From contig JAZKDP010000004.1 of the NCBI GenBank assembly GCA_040387515.1, forward strand, positions 1-60,924: 60,924 nucleotides of DNA, read 5' to 3'. The notes beneath the pieces were generated by a model. The model saw only the letters and a list, made by a program, of their open reading frames with translations, was not told the origin of the DNA and ran no database searches. This stretch comes from Methylotenera_A sp040387515 (GTDB lineage: Bacteria; Pseudomonadota; Gammaproteobacteria; Burkholderiales; Methylophilaceae). Positions 1 to 8,711 of the stretch are shown here, piece after piece (positions within the stretch are counted from its first letter, which is position 1; each line of letters begins with the position of its first letter). The position numbers and the translations under genes were made by a program.

Positions 1-47
1 CCTTCGGGTTATGAGCCCGACGAGCTGCCAGACTGCTCCATCCCGCG
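1..47 (-). tRNA. tRNA-fMet(CAT), 5' part only
   Basis: Read on the minus strand, the first 47 bases give CGCGGGATGGAGCAG, then a D-loop and the anticodon stem and loop GGGCTCATAACCC. This matches the 5' two thirds of bacterial initiator tRNA, including the start-specific C at position 1 and the three G-C pairs below the anticodon loop. The T-arm and acceptor 3' strand lie outside the window. The anticodon is CAT. A strong promoter lies about 35 bp upstream. Confidence 0.93.
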
Positions 48-80
48 TCCGATTCAGCGTACTTGCCGCCGAGAAATGAG

Positions 81-109
81 ACTATAGCAAGCTGAGGCAC
101 TTGTGTCAA
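81..109 (-). promoter_or_regulatory. Sigma-70 promoter of the tRNA-fMet gene
   Basis: On the minus strand a perfect -35 hexamer TTGACA (109-104) is followed after exactly 17 bp by TATAGT (86-81), five of six matches to the -10 consensus. It points at the initiator tRNA, which begins at 47. A near-consensus promoter fits a stable RNA gene. The promoter role is inferred from sequence alone. Confidence 0.8.
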
Positions 110-226
110 ACAGTATTGAACCTTTAATCTAAGATTTGCATGCGTAGGCGTTCACCAAACCTAGTTAAATTACATGAAAATCTATATAGAACAAAGACTA
201 AACTTATTGATTGATTCTGGTTAAAT

Positions 227-910
227 TTAATTACCAATTGCACCAAATACTTTTTTAATCAAACTACTGGCCTGGCCAAGCGGGTTTTTGCGAATAGCCG
301 CTTCTTCTTGTGCCATCATTAAATACACGCCATCCAATGTTTTTTGGGTAACGTATTGCTCTAAATTGGCATCTTCTTTTTTAACCAAGCCATATTTACC
401 ACCCATTTCAGCAAACTTATTATATTGCTGTGCTAGCTGAACATTTTCAGTGGCCTTTTTTACGATTGGTAAGAACTTTTCCCCCATCGGCAATGAGGTT
501 GTTCTTTTAAAGTATTGTGTGGCGGAGTCTTCTGGGCCAGTTAATATGGATTTTGCATCCGCCAAAGACATTTTTTTAACGGAATCAACTAACAGTGCTT
601 TAGCTTCTGGGACAGCAGCCTCGGCGGCGCGATTCATTTTAAGCACCAATTCATCTGCCTGCTTACCCATACCAAACATACGCATGGCTTTTTCAGCTTT
701 TTGCATGGATTCTGGTAAAGGTATTTTGACTTGCTTGTTAGTAAAAAAACCATCCGTTGCTCCAAGTTTACTTACGGCTTGTCCTGCAGCTTGTATAAGC
801 GCCGCCTTTAATCCGCTACTGGCTTCGTCGTTACTTAAATCACTTACTTCTAGTGCATTCACTTGTGAAACAAACAACGTTAACAATGTTGTTACGATGA
901 TTTTTTTCAT
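227..910 (-). CDS. Exported DUF4197 family protein
   Basis: A 227-residue protein with a classical signal peptide (lysines at 3-4, then a hydrophobic run ending in VNA-LEV near residue 19), so it is probably periplasmic. The rest is helical, with the SGLKAALIQAAGQAV start and the NPLGQASSLIKKVFG end typical of DUF4197 proteins, whose function is unknown. The start is supported by GAGGAAGTC before the ATG. It lies alone between the tRNA gene and glgP on the same strand, 168 bp from glgP. The family call is confident; I propose no function. Confidence 0.85.
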   Translation of the reverse strand: MKKIIVTTLLTLFVSQVNALEVSDLSNDEASSGLKAALIQAAGQAVSKLGATDGFFTNKQVKIPLPESMQKAEKAMRMFGMGKQADELVLKMNRAAEAAVPEAKALLVDSVKKMSLADAKSILTGPEDSATQYFKRTTSLPMGEKFLPIVKKATENVQLAQQYNKFAEMGGKYGLVKKEDANLEQYVTQKTLDGVYLMMAQEEAAIRKNPLGQASSLIKKVFGAIGN

Positions 911-1078
911 GACTTCCTCAGCCTTGTAATTTTAGTGACTAAATCATACAACGAAACAGTTAAATTGGGGTTTACTTAACAGCTCTATGATTGAGATGAT
1001 TTACTGAATCAACTTTCATTACTAAATTCCAAGGTCTCACTTACTATTTCATATAACAACCATATATAACGACTATGC

Positions 1079-3556
1079 TTACTTTAACGACTGCACTTGC
1101 CATATATTATGAGCATACTCACCAATCGTTCTATCACTAGAAAATTTCGCCATGCGCGCAACGTTTAAAATAGCGCGGCGTGACCACTCCTCTTGATCTT
1201 GATACACTTTTGCCACTTCATCTTGGCAAGCAATATAACCAGCATAATCGGCAAGTAATAAATAATTGTCATTATTTAGCAAGTTATCGACAATTGCCTG
1301 ATAGCGGCTTGGCTCTTCCAGCGAAAAGAAACCGCTACCAATCATATCAAGCACTTCTTTTAAAGCAGCATTTTGCTGGTAATAATCGCGTGGGCTATAG
1401 CCTTTCGCTTTAGTTTCTGCCACTTGCGGCGTGGTTAAACCAAAGATGAAAATATTATCGTCACCAACCTCTTCTTTAATTTCCACATTGGCACCGTCTA
1501 AGGTACCAATCGTCAATGCGCCATTCAACGCCATTTTCATATTGCCAGTACCGCTGGCCTCAGTACCTGCTGTTGATATTTGCTCGGATAAATCACTACC
1601 TGGAAATAAAATCTCAGCGGCAGAAACTTCATAATTGGGATAAAACACCACTTTAAGCTTATCGCCCACTACTGGGTCATCATTCACAATTGCGGCGACA
1701 TCATTAATCAGTCGAATAATGAGTTTGGCCATCCAATAGCCAGGCGCTGCTTTACCACCGAAAATTACCGTGCGCGGCGTAATGTCTTTTTCGCCATGCC
1801 GAATGCGGTTATATAGCGTAATCACATGCAACACATTTAGTAGCTGGCGTTTATATTCGTGAATACGCTTAATCTGCACATCGAATAAAGAATTCGGATT
1901 TAACTTAACATCTATTAAGCTTTCAATTTTGCGTGCTAAACGTAATTTATTATCCTGTTTTACCGCGCGAAACGCTTTGCGGAAGTCTTTGTCATCTGCC
2001 AAAGGCGTTAACTTAATCAATTGTGTTAAATCTTTTTGAAAACCATCACCAATCGCTTTTGTAATCAAACTAGTAAGCTGTGGGTTGGCCTGATTTAGCC
2101 AGCGTCGCGGTGTGATGCCATTGGTCACATTGGTTAGTTTATTTGGGTAAATTTTATTGAAATCGGCAAATAGAGTAGTTTTCAACAACTCACTATGCAA
2201 AGCTGCAACACCATTCACTGTATGACTACCCACCACTGCCAAATGCGCCATGCGTACACGTCGGCCATGTGTTTCATCAATGATTGAAACGCGCTTAACG
2301 AGCTCAGTATCACCTGGAAAGTGGTGATTCACCATCGTAATAAATTGCTGGTTAATTTCGTAGATTATCTCTAAATGACGTGGCAATAAAGAACCAAAAA
2401 GCTCTACAGACCAAGTTTCAAGCGCTTCTGGCATTAGGGTATGATTAGTGTAAGCAAATATCTTAACCACTAAACTCCAAGCAAAATTCCATGCCAAGCC
2501 ATGAATATCAACCAACTGATGCATCATTTCAGCCACGCCAATCGCTGGGTGCGTATCATTCAATTGAATGGCGATTTTATTGGGTAAATCTGCCCAATCT
2601 TTTTCAGTTTTAACATCACGTGTCGTGATAAATCGGCGCAAAATATCTTGAATCGAAGCCGATACAAAAAAGTATTGCTGTTTTAAACGCAACTCACGTC
2701 CTGATGCAGAGGCATCATTTGGATACAAGACTTTTGAAATCGTCTCCGAATCGGTGCGCTCTTCTACTGATTGCTCATAATTACCATCGTTAAACTGGCG
2801 CAAATCAAAATCTTTAGTCGCTTTCGCGCTCCAAAGCCTAAGATTATTAACCGTATCGGTACCATAACCTGGCACAGGAACATCGTAAGCCATTGCCACA
2901 ACATGTTGCGCATTGCACCAATGATGTTTAACACCATGCTCATCGATGACAGGCACTACATGGCCATAAAATTTAACATCGTAAGACGCTTCAGGCCGTT
3001 GAAACTCCCACACATTGCCGTAGCGCAACCAATTGTCTGGATTCTCTACCTGCTGTCCGTGCTCAATCGCCTGTTTAAACATGCCATATTCATAACGAAT
3101 ACCGTAGCCAGTTGCCGGTATATCCATTGTCGCCATCGAATCTAAAAAGCAAGCAGCCAAGCGCCCCAAACCACCGTTACCTAAAGCAGCATCATTTTCC
3201 ATTTCAGCTGCGGATTCCATGCTGCGGCCTAATGCCCCTAAACCTTCACTTAATTCATCTTTAATGCCCAAGTTTAGTGCAGCATTCGTCAGCATACGGC
3301 CAATTAAAAACTCTAATGAGAGATAGTAAACGCGTTTAGGATCTTGATCATTATAAGTAGCTGCTGTCCTAACCCAACGCTCAACCACGTGATCGCGTAC
3401 CGTATAAGCAGCGGTGTGATACCAGTCTCTTGACGTGGCAGCCTTAGCTGTCTTAAAACATGAAAAGATTAAGTGATTTTGCAAAGCCTGTTTAACAGGT
3501 GTGAGCTTTGGCAAAACAATGGATTCTTTTTTTGCAGGTTTAGTCGTGTTTTTCAT
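1079..3556 (-). CDS. glgP: Glycogen/maltodextrin phosphorylase
   Basis: Glycosyltransferase family 35 phosphorylase, releasing glucose 1-phosphate from alpha-1,4-glucans using PLP. The PLP-site segment EASGTGNMKMALNGALT, with the PLP lysine in NMKMA, lies near residue 670, and the N-terminal half carries LGNGGLGRLAACFLDS. An in-frame TTG at 3619 would add 21 residues, but ATG at 3556 gives 825 residues, close to the usual 800-830, and leaves room for a promoter after the htpG terminator; I therefore choose 3556. It is transcribed alone, with no other glycogen gene in the window. Cytoplasmic; role in storage-glucan breakdown is from family knowledge. Confidence 0.93.
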   Translation of the reverse strand: MKNTTKPAKKESIVLPKLTPVKQALQNHLIFSCFKTAKAATSRDWYHTAAYTVRDHVVERWVRTAATYNDQDPKRVYYLSLEFLIGRMLTNAALNLGIKDELSEGLGALGRSMESAAEMENDAALGNGGLGRLAACFLDSMATMDIPATGYGIRYEYGMFKQAIEHGQQVENPDNWLRYGNVWEFQRPEASYDVKFYGHVVPVIDEHGVKHHWCNAQHVVAMAYDVPVPGYGTDTVNNLRLWSAKATKDFDLRQFNDGNYEQSVEERTDSETISKVLYPNDASASGRELRLKQQYFFVSASIQDILRRFITTRDVKTEKDWADLPNKIAIQLNDTHPAIGVAEMMHQLVDIHGLAWNFAWSLVVKIFAYTNHTLMPEALETWSVELFGSLLPRHLEIIYEINQQFITMVNHHFPGDTELVKRVSIIDETHGRRVRMAHLAVVGSHTVNGVAALHSELLKTTLFADFNKIYPNKLTNVTNGITPRRWLNQANPQLTSLITKAIGDGFQKDLTQLIKLTPLADDKDFRKAFRAVKQDNKLRLARKIESLIDVKLNPNSLFDVQIKRIHEYKRQLLNVLHVITLYNRIRHGEKDITPRTVIFGGKAAPGYWMAKLIIRLINDVAAIVNDDPVVGDKLKVVFYPNYEVSAAEILFPGSDLSEQISTAGTEASGTGNMKMALNGALTIGTLDGANVEIKEEVGDDNIFIFGLTTPQVAETKAKGYSPRDYYQQNAALKEVLDMIGSGFFSLEEPSRYQAIVDNLLNNDNYLLLADYAGYIACQDEVAKVYQDQEEWSRRAILNVARMAKFSSDRTIGEYAHNIWQVQSLK

Positions 3557-3651
3557 TCGAATGTGACTTTCTAAAGAATACTTAACAGTTACCGATAAAT
3601 TCATTTTAGCAAATACCAAGCCAATCTTTTGTGAAGAATTGTTTACTTGGT

Positions 3652-3681
3652 AAAAAGCCTGCTTTTTACAGCAGGCTTTTT
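3652..3681 (-). terminator. Intrinsic terminator after htpG (symmetrical)
   Basis: A perfect 11-bp inverted repeat, AAAAAGCCTGC and GCAGGCTTTTT, surrounds an 8-base loop. It starts 34 bp after the htpG stop and ends in a T-run on the minus strand. It is symmetrical, but the only gene reading into it is htpG. It insulates htpG from glgP. Confidence 0.88.
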
Positions 3682-3715
3682 ACTTGCAAACTTATAAAAA
3701 TAAATAAATGTAAGT

Positions 3716-5635
3716 CTACACCAGCAGGCTATTCATGCGGCGTACAAAACTCGCTGGATCTTCCAACTGGCCGCCTTCAGCCAGCAATGCCTGGTCAAAC
3801 ACCAAATGCGCTAAATCCTTAAATTTAGACTCGTCTGCCTCCGCTTCTAAGCGTTTAACCAATTTATGCGCTGGGTTCACCTCTAATACTGGTTTGCTAT
3901 CAGGCGCATTTTGGCCTGCTGCTTTTAAAATACGCGCTAGATTAGCCGAAACGTCATGCTCACCAGCCACCAAACAAGCCGGCGAATCGGTTAGGCGGTG
4001 CGTCACACGCACTTCTTTTACTGCATCGCCCAATGAAGTTTTAATACGTTCAATCAAACTTTTCGCATCTTCCTCAATTTTTGCTTTGGCTTCTTTTTCA
4101 GATTCATCTTCTAACTTACCCAAATCTAAATCACCTTTGGCGATTGATTGCAGTTTTTTACCTTCAAACTCAGTCAAACTGCCCAACAACCATTCATCTA
4201 CCTTATCGCTCATCAGCAACACTTCAATGCCTTTTTTGCGGAAAATTTCTAAATGTGGGCTATGTTGCGCCGCTGCAAAAGTATCAGCAGTAATAAAGTA
4301 AATCGCTTCCTGCTCAGGTTTCATGCGGCCAATGTAATCAGCAAATGAAACACTCTGTGTATCGTTATCGGCATTGGTACTGGCGAATCTTAATAAGCTG
4401 GCGATTTTGTCTTTATTAGCAAAGTCTTCGCCTGGACCTTCTTTTAATACGCGACCAAATTCCGACCAAAATTTAGCGTAATCCTCTGGTTTGTCTTTTG
4501 CTAAATCTTCCAGCAAACCGAGCACTTTTTTAACTGAGCCATTTTTAATCGCATCCACATCGCGACTATCCTGCAGGATTTCACGCGATACGTTTAAAGG
4601 CAAATCAGCCGAATCAATCACGCCGCGTACAAAGCGTAGGTATTGCGGCATTAACTTTTCAGCGTCTTCCATAATAAACACACGCTTCACATACAGCTTA
4701 ATGCCGTGACGACGTTCTCTATCATACAAATCAAATGGCGCTTTGCTAGGGATATATAAGAGTGAAATATATTCTTGCTTACCTTCTACGCGGCTGTGCG
4801 TATAGCCTAACGGCGCTTCATAATCGTGCGAAACGTGTTTGTAGAATTCGTTATATTCATCTGCTGTAATATCGTTTTTGCTACGCGCCCACAGTGCTGA
4901 AGCTTTATTAACGGTTTCTAACTCATCCGTCGTAACCATCTCACCACCGGACTTAGTTCCGTCTGGATTGTCTTCGCCCTCTTTCCATTCCGATTTGTGC
5001 ATCACAATCGGCAAAGTAATATGGTCAGAATATTTGCGGATAATTGATTTTAATTGCCAGTCGTTTAGAAACTCATCTTCGTCTTTACGCAGGTGCAGGG
5101 TAATTTCAGTACCGCGCGACTCTTTTTTAACTGTATCAAGCGTGTAATCACCTTCGCCAGAACTTGTCCACTTAACCGCATCAGCGCTGCCAGCACGGCG
5201 AGTCGTTAACGTCACTTTATCGGCAATAATAAAAGCAGAATAAAAACCAACACCAAATTGACCAATCAAATTGGCATCTTTAGCCTGGTCGCCAGTTAAA
5301 GCATTAAAGAACTCTTTTGTGCCCGATTTTGCAATCGTACCGATATTAGCAATCACTTCATCGCGACTCATACCGATACCATTATCTGAAATAGTCACCG
5401 TACGCTTGGCTTTATCAAATCCAATTTGAATTTTTAGCTCACTATCATTTTCATACAGTGTGCCGTCTGCGAGTGCCTCAAAACGTAATTTATCTGCCGC
5501 ATCCGATGCGTTAGAAATTAACTCGCGCAGCACAATTTCTTTATTGCTGTACAAGGAATGAATCATCAATTGCAATAATTGTTTTACTTCAGCCTGAAAG
5601 GCTAATTTTTCTGATGCGGGCTTTTCTGCTGCCAT
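3716..5635 (-). CDS. htpG: Hsp90-family molecular chaperone HtpG
   Basis: A full-length 639-residue bacterial Hsp90. The N-terminal GHKL ATPase domain shows ELISNASDAADKLRFEAL (near residue 40), DNGIGMSRDEV (near 85) and GQFGVGFYSAF (near 125); middle-domain and C-terminal dimerisation segments follow. It is a cytosolic ATP-dependent chaperone that works with the DnaK system on stress-labile clients. The gene stands alone with its own sigma-32 promoter about 80 bp upstream and a strong terminator downstream. The ATG is preceded by TAAGGATATTAA, an acceptable ribosome site. Confidence 0.97.
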   Translation of the reverse strand: MAAEKPASEKLAFQAEVKQLLQLMIHSLYSNKEIVLRELISNASDAADKLRFEALADGTLYENDSELKIQIGFDKAKRTVTISDNGIGMSRDEVIANIGTIAKSGTKEFFNALTGDQAKDANLIGQFGVGFYSAFIIADKVTLTTRRAGSADAVKWTSSGEGDYTLDTVKKESRGTEITLHLRKDEDEFLNDWQLKSIIRKYSDHITLPIVMHKSEWKEGEDNPDGTKSGGEMVTTDELETVNKASALWARSKNDITADEYNEFYKHVSHDYEAPLGYTHSRVEGKQEYISLLYIPSKAPFDLYDRERRHGIKLYVKRVFIMEDAEKLMPQYLRFVRGVIDSADLPLNVSREILQDSRDVDAIKNGSVKKVLGLLEDLAKDKPEDYAKFWSEFGRVLKEGPGEDFANKDKIASLLRFASTNADNDTQSVSFADYIGRMKPEQEAIYFITADTFAAAQHSPHLEIFRKKGIEVLLMSDKVDEWLLGSLTEFEGKKLQSIAKGDLDLGKLEDESEKEAKAKIEEDAKSLIERIKTSLGDAVKEVRVTHRLTDSPACLVAGEHDVSANLARILKAAGQNAPDSKPVLEVNPAHKLVKRLEAEADESKFKDLAHLVFDQALLAEGGQLEDPASFVRRMNSLLV

Positions 5636-5712
5636 CTTAATATCCTTAAATTTTTGGTTTAGATTTGTTCACTTATTAATTGGTCTATTATTTTGAATAA
5701 CGAATACTTAAC

Positions 5713-5740
5713 ATATTGGGTTATGGCCAGTTTTTTCAAG
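5713..5740 (-). promoter_or_regulatory. Sigma-32 heat-shock promoter of htpG
   Basis: On the minus strand CTTGAAA (5740-5734) is followed after 14 bp by CCAATAT (5719-5713). The sigma-32 consensus is CTTGAAA, 13-15 bp, CCCATNT, so the -35 is perfect and the -10 has one mismatch. It would start transcription near 5705, giving a leader of about 70 bases before the htpG ATG. Heat-shock control of htpG is well known in proteobacteria. Confidence 0.82.
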
Positions 5741-5824
5741 CGCAAGCTTTAAATTGAACCTGTATTTAAAATCGTTATTTTTAATAATAATTATTTTTTG
5801 TTAATTCATCTTTAAATACAAACT

Positions 5825-5853
5825 TTGTCATCTTATTTACCAGCAAATATGCT
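5825..5853 (+). promoter_or_regulatory. Likely sigma-70 promoter of ppx
   Basis: TTGTCA (5825-5830), a 17-bp spacer and TATGCT (5848-5853). Transcription would start near 5860, only a few bases before the ppx ATG at 5866, and no Shine-Dalgarno sequence precedes that ATG. A very short leader is therefore possible. The motif is reasonable but the region is AT-rich, so chance hits are likely. Confidence 0.45.
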
Positions 5854-5865
5854 ATAAAAGCATCT

Positions 5866-7410
5866 ATGAAAAACGATAATATTGTTTCTAGCGAAACGCT
5901 ACTAGCCGCGGTAGATTTGGGTTCCAACAGCTTTAGACTGGAAATTGGCCGCTATGAGAATGGCCATATTCAACGTGTCGACTATTTAAAAGAAACCGTG
6001 CGTCAAGGCGGCGATTTAGATGAAGAGCGCAACTTAAAGCCAGAGGCAATCGAGCGCGGGCTTAAATGTTTGGCGCGTTTTGGTGAAACATTAAAAGGCT
6101 TTCCGAAACATCATGTGCGTGCTGTTGCCACACAAACTTTGCGCGAAGCCAAAAATCGTGATGAATTTCTAAAGTTGGCAAAAAAAGCCTTGGGCTTTGA
6201 TGTGGAAGTAATTTCTGGCGTGGAAGAAGCGCGCCTAATCTACCAAGGCGTCAGCCGCTTATTACCGCAATCAAACGAAAAACGTTTAGTGATTGATATT
6301 GGCGGCCGTTCAACCGAATTTATTTTAGGCCAACATTTAGACGCAGAAACCACCGATTCGCTTCGTGTTGGTTCCGTTGCATGGTCACTCAAATATTTCG
6401 CGGATGGTCAATTGACCGAAAAAAACCTGCAGCGCGCAGAAATTGCTGCAGAGTCTTTTTTAGATGCCGTAGCATCTACTTATCAACGTAGCCAGTGGGA
6501 TGTCGCTTATGGCGCATCTGGCACAGTGGGCGCGGTAGCAGAAGTTTTAGGCTATGCCGGATTTGATGCAAATAAAATCACGCGTGAAGGTTTAGCTTGG
6601 CTTCGCAGCCAACTGATTAAAGCAAAAACGGCTGATAAACTAGACTTAATGGGTTTGAAAGAAGATCGAAAAGCCGTTATCGGCGGCGGCTTAAGCATTT
6701 TAATCGGCATATTTGATTTGCTGAAACTAGATTCATTAATCGTGGCACAAGGCGCGTTGCGCCACGGCCTGCTGTATGACATGATGAATGAAGAAACCGA
6801 TACGCCAGTAGATTTGTGCGATGCCTCTATCACGCGCTTAACGACACGTTTTGGCGTCAACATGAAGCACGCACAAAACGTCGCAAAAGTAGCACTGGGG
6901 TTTTTTGACGCGGTATCACCCGTTTTACAAAAATCTGCTAATCCCCCACATGAACTAAGCAGGTTAGAACTAACTAAACCAAGACAGATATTAAACTGGG
7001 CTGCACTATGCCATGAAATTGGCACTTCTATTTCTCACAGCGAATCACAAAAACACGGTGCCTACATATTAGACAACACTGAGCTGATGGGCTTTTCACA
7101 AAGTGAGCTGCATGGCTTAAGTCTATTGGTTTTAGGCCATTGCGGCAAACTTAAAAAACTAGAAGCAGATTTTAATGATGAGTATTTTGTCACAAAATTG
7201 CTGGCATTAAGATTAGCTGTTATTTTTTGCCATTCACGCAATATGCCCGTGCTTAAAAATACCCGCTTTGAACGCGCCGGAAATATATTCTTATTAAGCT
7301 TACCAAGCGCATGGCAACAAGCCTTTCCACAAACGTGCTATTTATTAGAAGAAGAAGTTTTGGCTTGGCAAAAAACCAATTGGAGCCTAGTAGTTTCTAC
7401 GCCAGATTAA
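5866..7410 (+). CDS. ppx: Exopolyphosphatase / guanosine pentaphosphatase family
   Basis: A 514-residue member of the Ppx/GppA branch of the ASKHA superfamily, which removes terminal phosphates from polyphosphate and/or pppGpp. AAVDLGSNSFRLEIG (near residue 15) and VIDIGGRSTEFILG (near 140) are the two phosphate-binding loops; ASGTVGAVAEV and GGGLSILIG follow. The C-terminal ~180 residues contain an HD-like helical domain (LCHEIGTSISHSESQKHGAY), as in E. coli Ppx. A divergent ppk1-sixA operon lies 1.3 kb further on, which favours polyphosphate as substrate. No clear Shine-Dalgarno sequence precedes the ATG. Confidence 0.93.
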   Translation: MKNDNIVSSETLLAAVDLGSNSFRLEIGRYENGHIQRVDYLKETVRQGGDLDEERNLKPEAIERGLKCLARFGETLKGFPKHHVRAVATQTLREAKNRDEFLKLAKKALGFDVEVISGVEEARLIYQGVSRLLPQSNEKRLVIDIGGRSTEFILGQHLDAETTDSLRVGSVAWSLKYFADGQLTEKNLQRAEIAAESFLDAVASTYQRSQWDVAYGASGTVGAVAEVLGYAGFDANKITREGLAWLRSQLIKAKTADKLDLMGLKEDRKAVIGGGLSILIGIFDLLKLDSLIVAQGALRHGLLYDMMNEETDTPVDLCDASITRLTTRFGVNMKHAQNVAKVALGFFDAVSPVLQKSANPPHELSRLELTKPRQILNWAALCHEIGTSISHSESQKHGAYILDNTELMGFSQSELHGLSLLVLGHCGKLKKLEADFNDEYFVTKLLALRLAVIFCHSRNMPVLKNTRFERAGNIFLLSLPSAWQQAFPQTCYLLEEEVLAWQKTNWSLVVSTPD

Positions 7411-7444
7411 ACTACCACGCAAACTACCCGACTTCAAACGTAGC

Positions 7445-7472
7445 TTTAACTACATGATTTAATGTAGTTAAA
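7445..7472 (+). terminator. AT-rich hairpin after ppx
   Basis: A perfect 11-bp inverted repeat TTTAACTACAT / ATGTAGTTAAA with a 6-base loop, 35 bp after the ppx stop. There is no long T-run after it, so termination is plausible but not certain. It separates ppx from the next gene, which has its own ribosome site. Confidence 0.45.
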
Positions 7473-7587
7473 ATTTGACTTGCAAAATAAACGGTATAAA
7501 CTGTTTACACTGTTTTTTAAAATACATAGCCTTACTAATTTTAAAAAGCATAACTATCAACTTAATGCTTATTAAAGGAGTCTATAC

Positions 7588-8088
7588 ATGTCTAAAATCT
7601 CACCGATGCAAGCACAAGCACTAGGCCTAAAACCTACGCCGCCCAAAGCACCAGCAGTCAATCCAGCCATTGAAAAAACTGCAGCGCCAAAAGTTGCAAC
7701 TAAACCACAAGCAAAAACAGCCGTTGCTGCTAAACCAAAAACTGCGCCATTAAAAACAAGCACAAAACCCGCGACTAAATTAGCCGTGCCAGCTAAAGCC
7801 GCAACCGCCAAATCAATTCCGGCAAAAAAAGACAGCAAAAAAGAGGACAAAAAACCGAAATTGGATAAAGTAAAAATGGAGCGCGATAGCTTCACGATGC
7901 CTAAGGACGAATACGCACAAATCGCTTTACTTAAAGCGCGTTTAACTTCGTTAGGTCAACCAGCTAAGAAAAGTGAATTATTACGCGCTGGTATTAAGTT
8001 ATTGGCAGCGATGTCTGACAATACACTTAAAACCACTTTGGCTAAAATTCCTGTGATTAAAACTGGTAGGCCGAATAAAAAAGATTAA
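7588..8088 (+). CDS. Ala/Lys/Pro-rich tail plus DNA-binding-like domain
   Basis: A 166-residue basic protein. Residues 1 to about 90 are low-complexity Ala/Lys/Pro/Thr with repeated AAPK, TKPA and AKAA words, like the tails of bacterial histone H1-like proteins. Residues 95-166 form a compact conserved-looking domain: RDSFTMPKDEYAQIALLK, LGQPAKKSELLRAGIKLL and a final IKTGRPNKK. The strand followed by two helices suggests a ribbon-helix-helix fold. AAAGGAG before the ATG supports the start. It sits between ppx and sixA-ppk1. A nucleoid or polyphosphate-responsive DNA-binding role is inference; I do not know a named gene for it. Confidence 0.8.
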   Translation: MSKISPMQAQALGLKPTPPKAPAVNPAIEKTAAPKVATKPQAKTAVAAKPKTAPLKTSTKPATKLAVPAKAATAKSIPAKKDSKKEDKKPKLDKVKMERDSFTMPKDEYAQIALLKARLTSLGQPAKKSELLRAGIKLLAAMSDNTLKTTLAKIPVIKTGRPNKKD

Positions 8089-8125
8089 AGTGAAAATTTG
8101 CTTATTAACGTTTCACTTGTAATAG

Positions 8126-8692
8126 TTATAGCAAACTCGGCGTTTGCAAAGTGAATAGTTTATATTGCGGATGAGCAGTAATTGTATTGTCAGTTGAATG
8201 AAGGCGCAGCCACCATACTGCGCCTTTTTTTATACTGATATCATTTTCATGATTAAGCTGTTGCATATTATCTGCGCCATACTCAAATAAATAGGAAACA
8301 AGTTGTCCCATCCAAGGCTGATGACCAACAATCAACACATTTTTTTGCTGCTTTTTTGGGCTTTGCTGATTTAATTGATTTTGAATTCTCACTAAGACAG
8401 TCAAAACATCCGCCAAGCTAGCACTAGGTTTTAAGCCATCTTGTAATTGAATTTTATAATCCAACACCTCCGCAGTTTGCAATGCGCGCAAAGCTGGGCT
8501 GCAAATTAAAATCGTATCATCGGGTAAGTGTTTTTTTAACCAGCGCGCCATACGTTTGGCGTGACCATGGCCTTTGTGAGTTAATTGCCTGACTTCATCG
8601 TTTTCACCCAAATCAAAATTAGCTATCTCGGCCTCTGCATGGCGCCAAACAATAATATTGTCGAATTGAAGCTTGGGTAGTTTTTTAATCAT
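8126..8692 (-). CDS. sixA: SixA-type phosphohistidine phosphatase
   Basis: A 188-residue histidine-phosphatase (phosphoglycerate mutase-like) protein. The catalytic RHAEAE motif is at residues 17-22 (nucleophile His18), ICSPALRALQTAE follows near residue 75, and the second catalytic histidine is in LIVGHQPWMGQL. SixA proteins remove phosphate from phosphohistidine, classically on phosphotransfer domains. It lies 19 bp after ppk1 on the same strand, so the two are probably one transcript. Because PPK1 works through a phosphohistidine intermediate, a functional link is attractive but inferred. The ribosome site is weak. Confidence 0.88.
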   Translation of the reverse strand: MIKKLPKLQFDNIIVWRHAEAEIANFDLGENDEVRQLTHKGHGHAKRMARWLKKHLPDDTILICSPALRALQTAEVLDYKIQLQDGLKPSASLADVLTVLVRIQNQLNQQSPKKQQKNVLIVGHQPWMGQLVSYLFEYGADNMQQLNHENDISIKKGAVWWLRLHSTDNTITAHPQYKLFTLQTPSLL

Positions 8693-8711
8693 TTTTCACT
8701 TACGGCTATAT

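Noticed and set aside
450..929. Plus-strand open frame of 159 codons
   Set aside because: It is antisense to the DUF4197 gene, which has a signal peptide and ribosome site; the plus-strand product has no recognisable features.
5818..5842. Pho box before ppx
   Set aside because: Only one half-site (TTGTCAT) is good; I count about 10 of 18 matches, no better than chance in this AT-rich gap.
7572..7895. Minus-strand hydrophobic frame opposite the Ala/Lys/Pro-rich gene
   Set aside because: Low-complexity coding on the plus strand forces an open Gly/Ala/Val-rich frame on the other strand; no ribosome site supports it.
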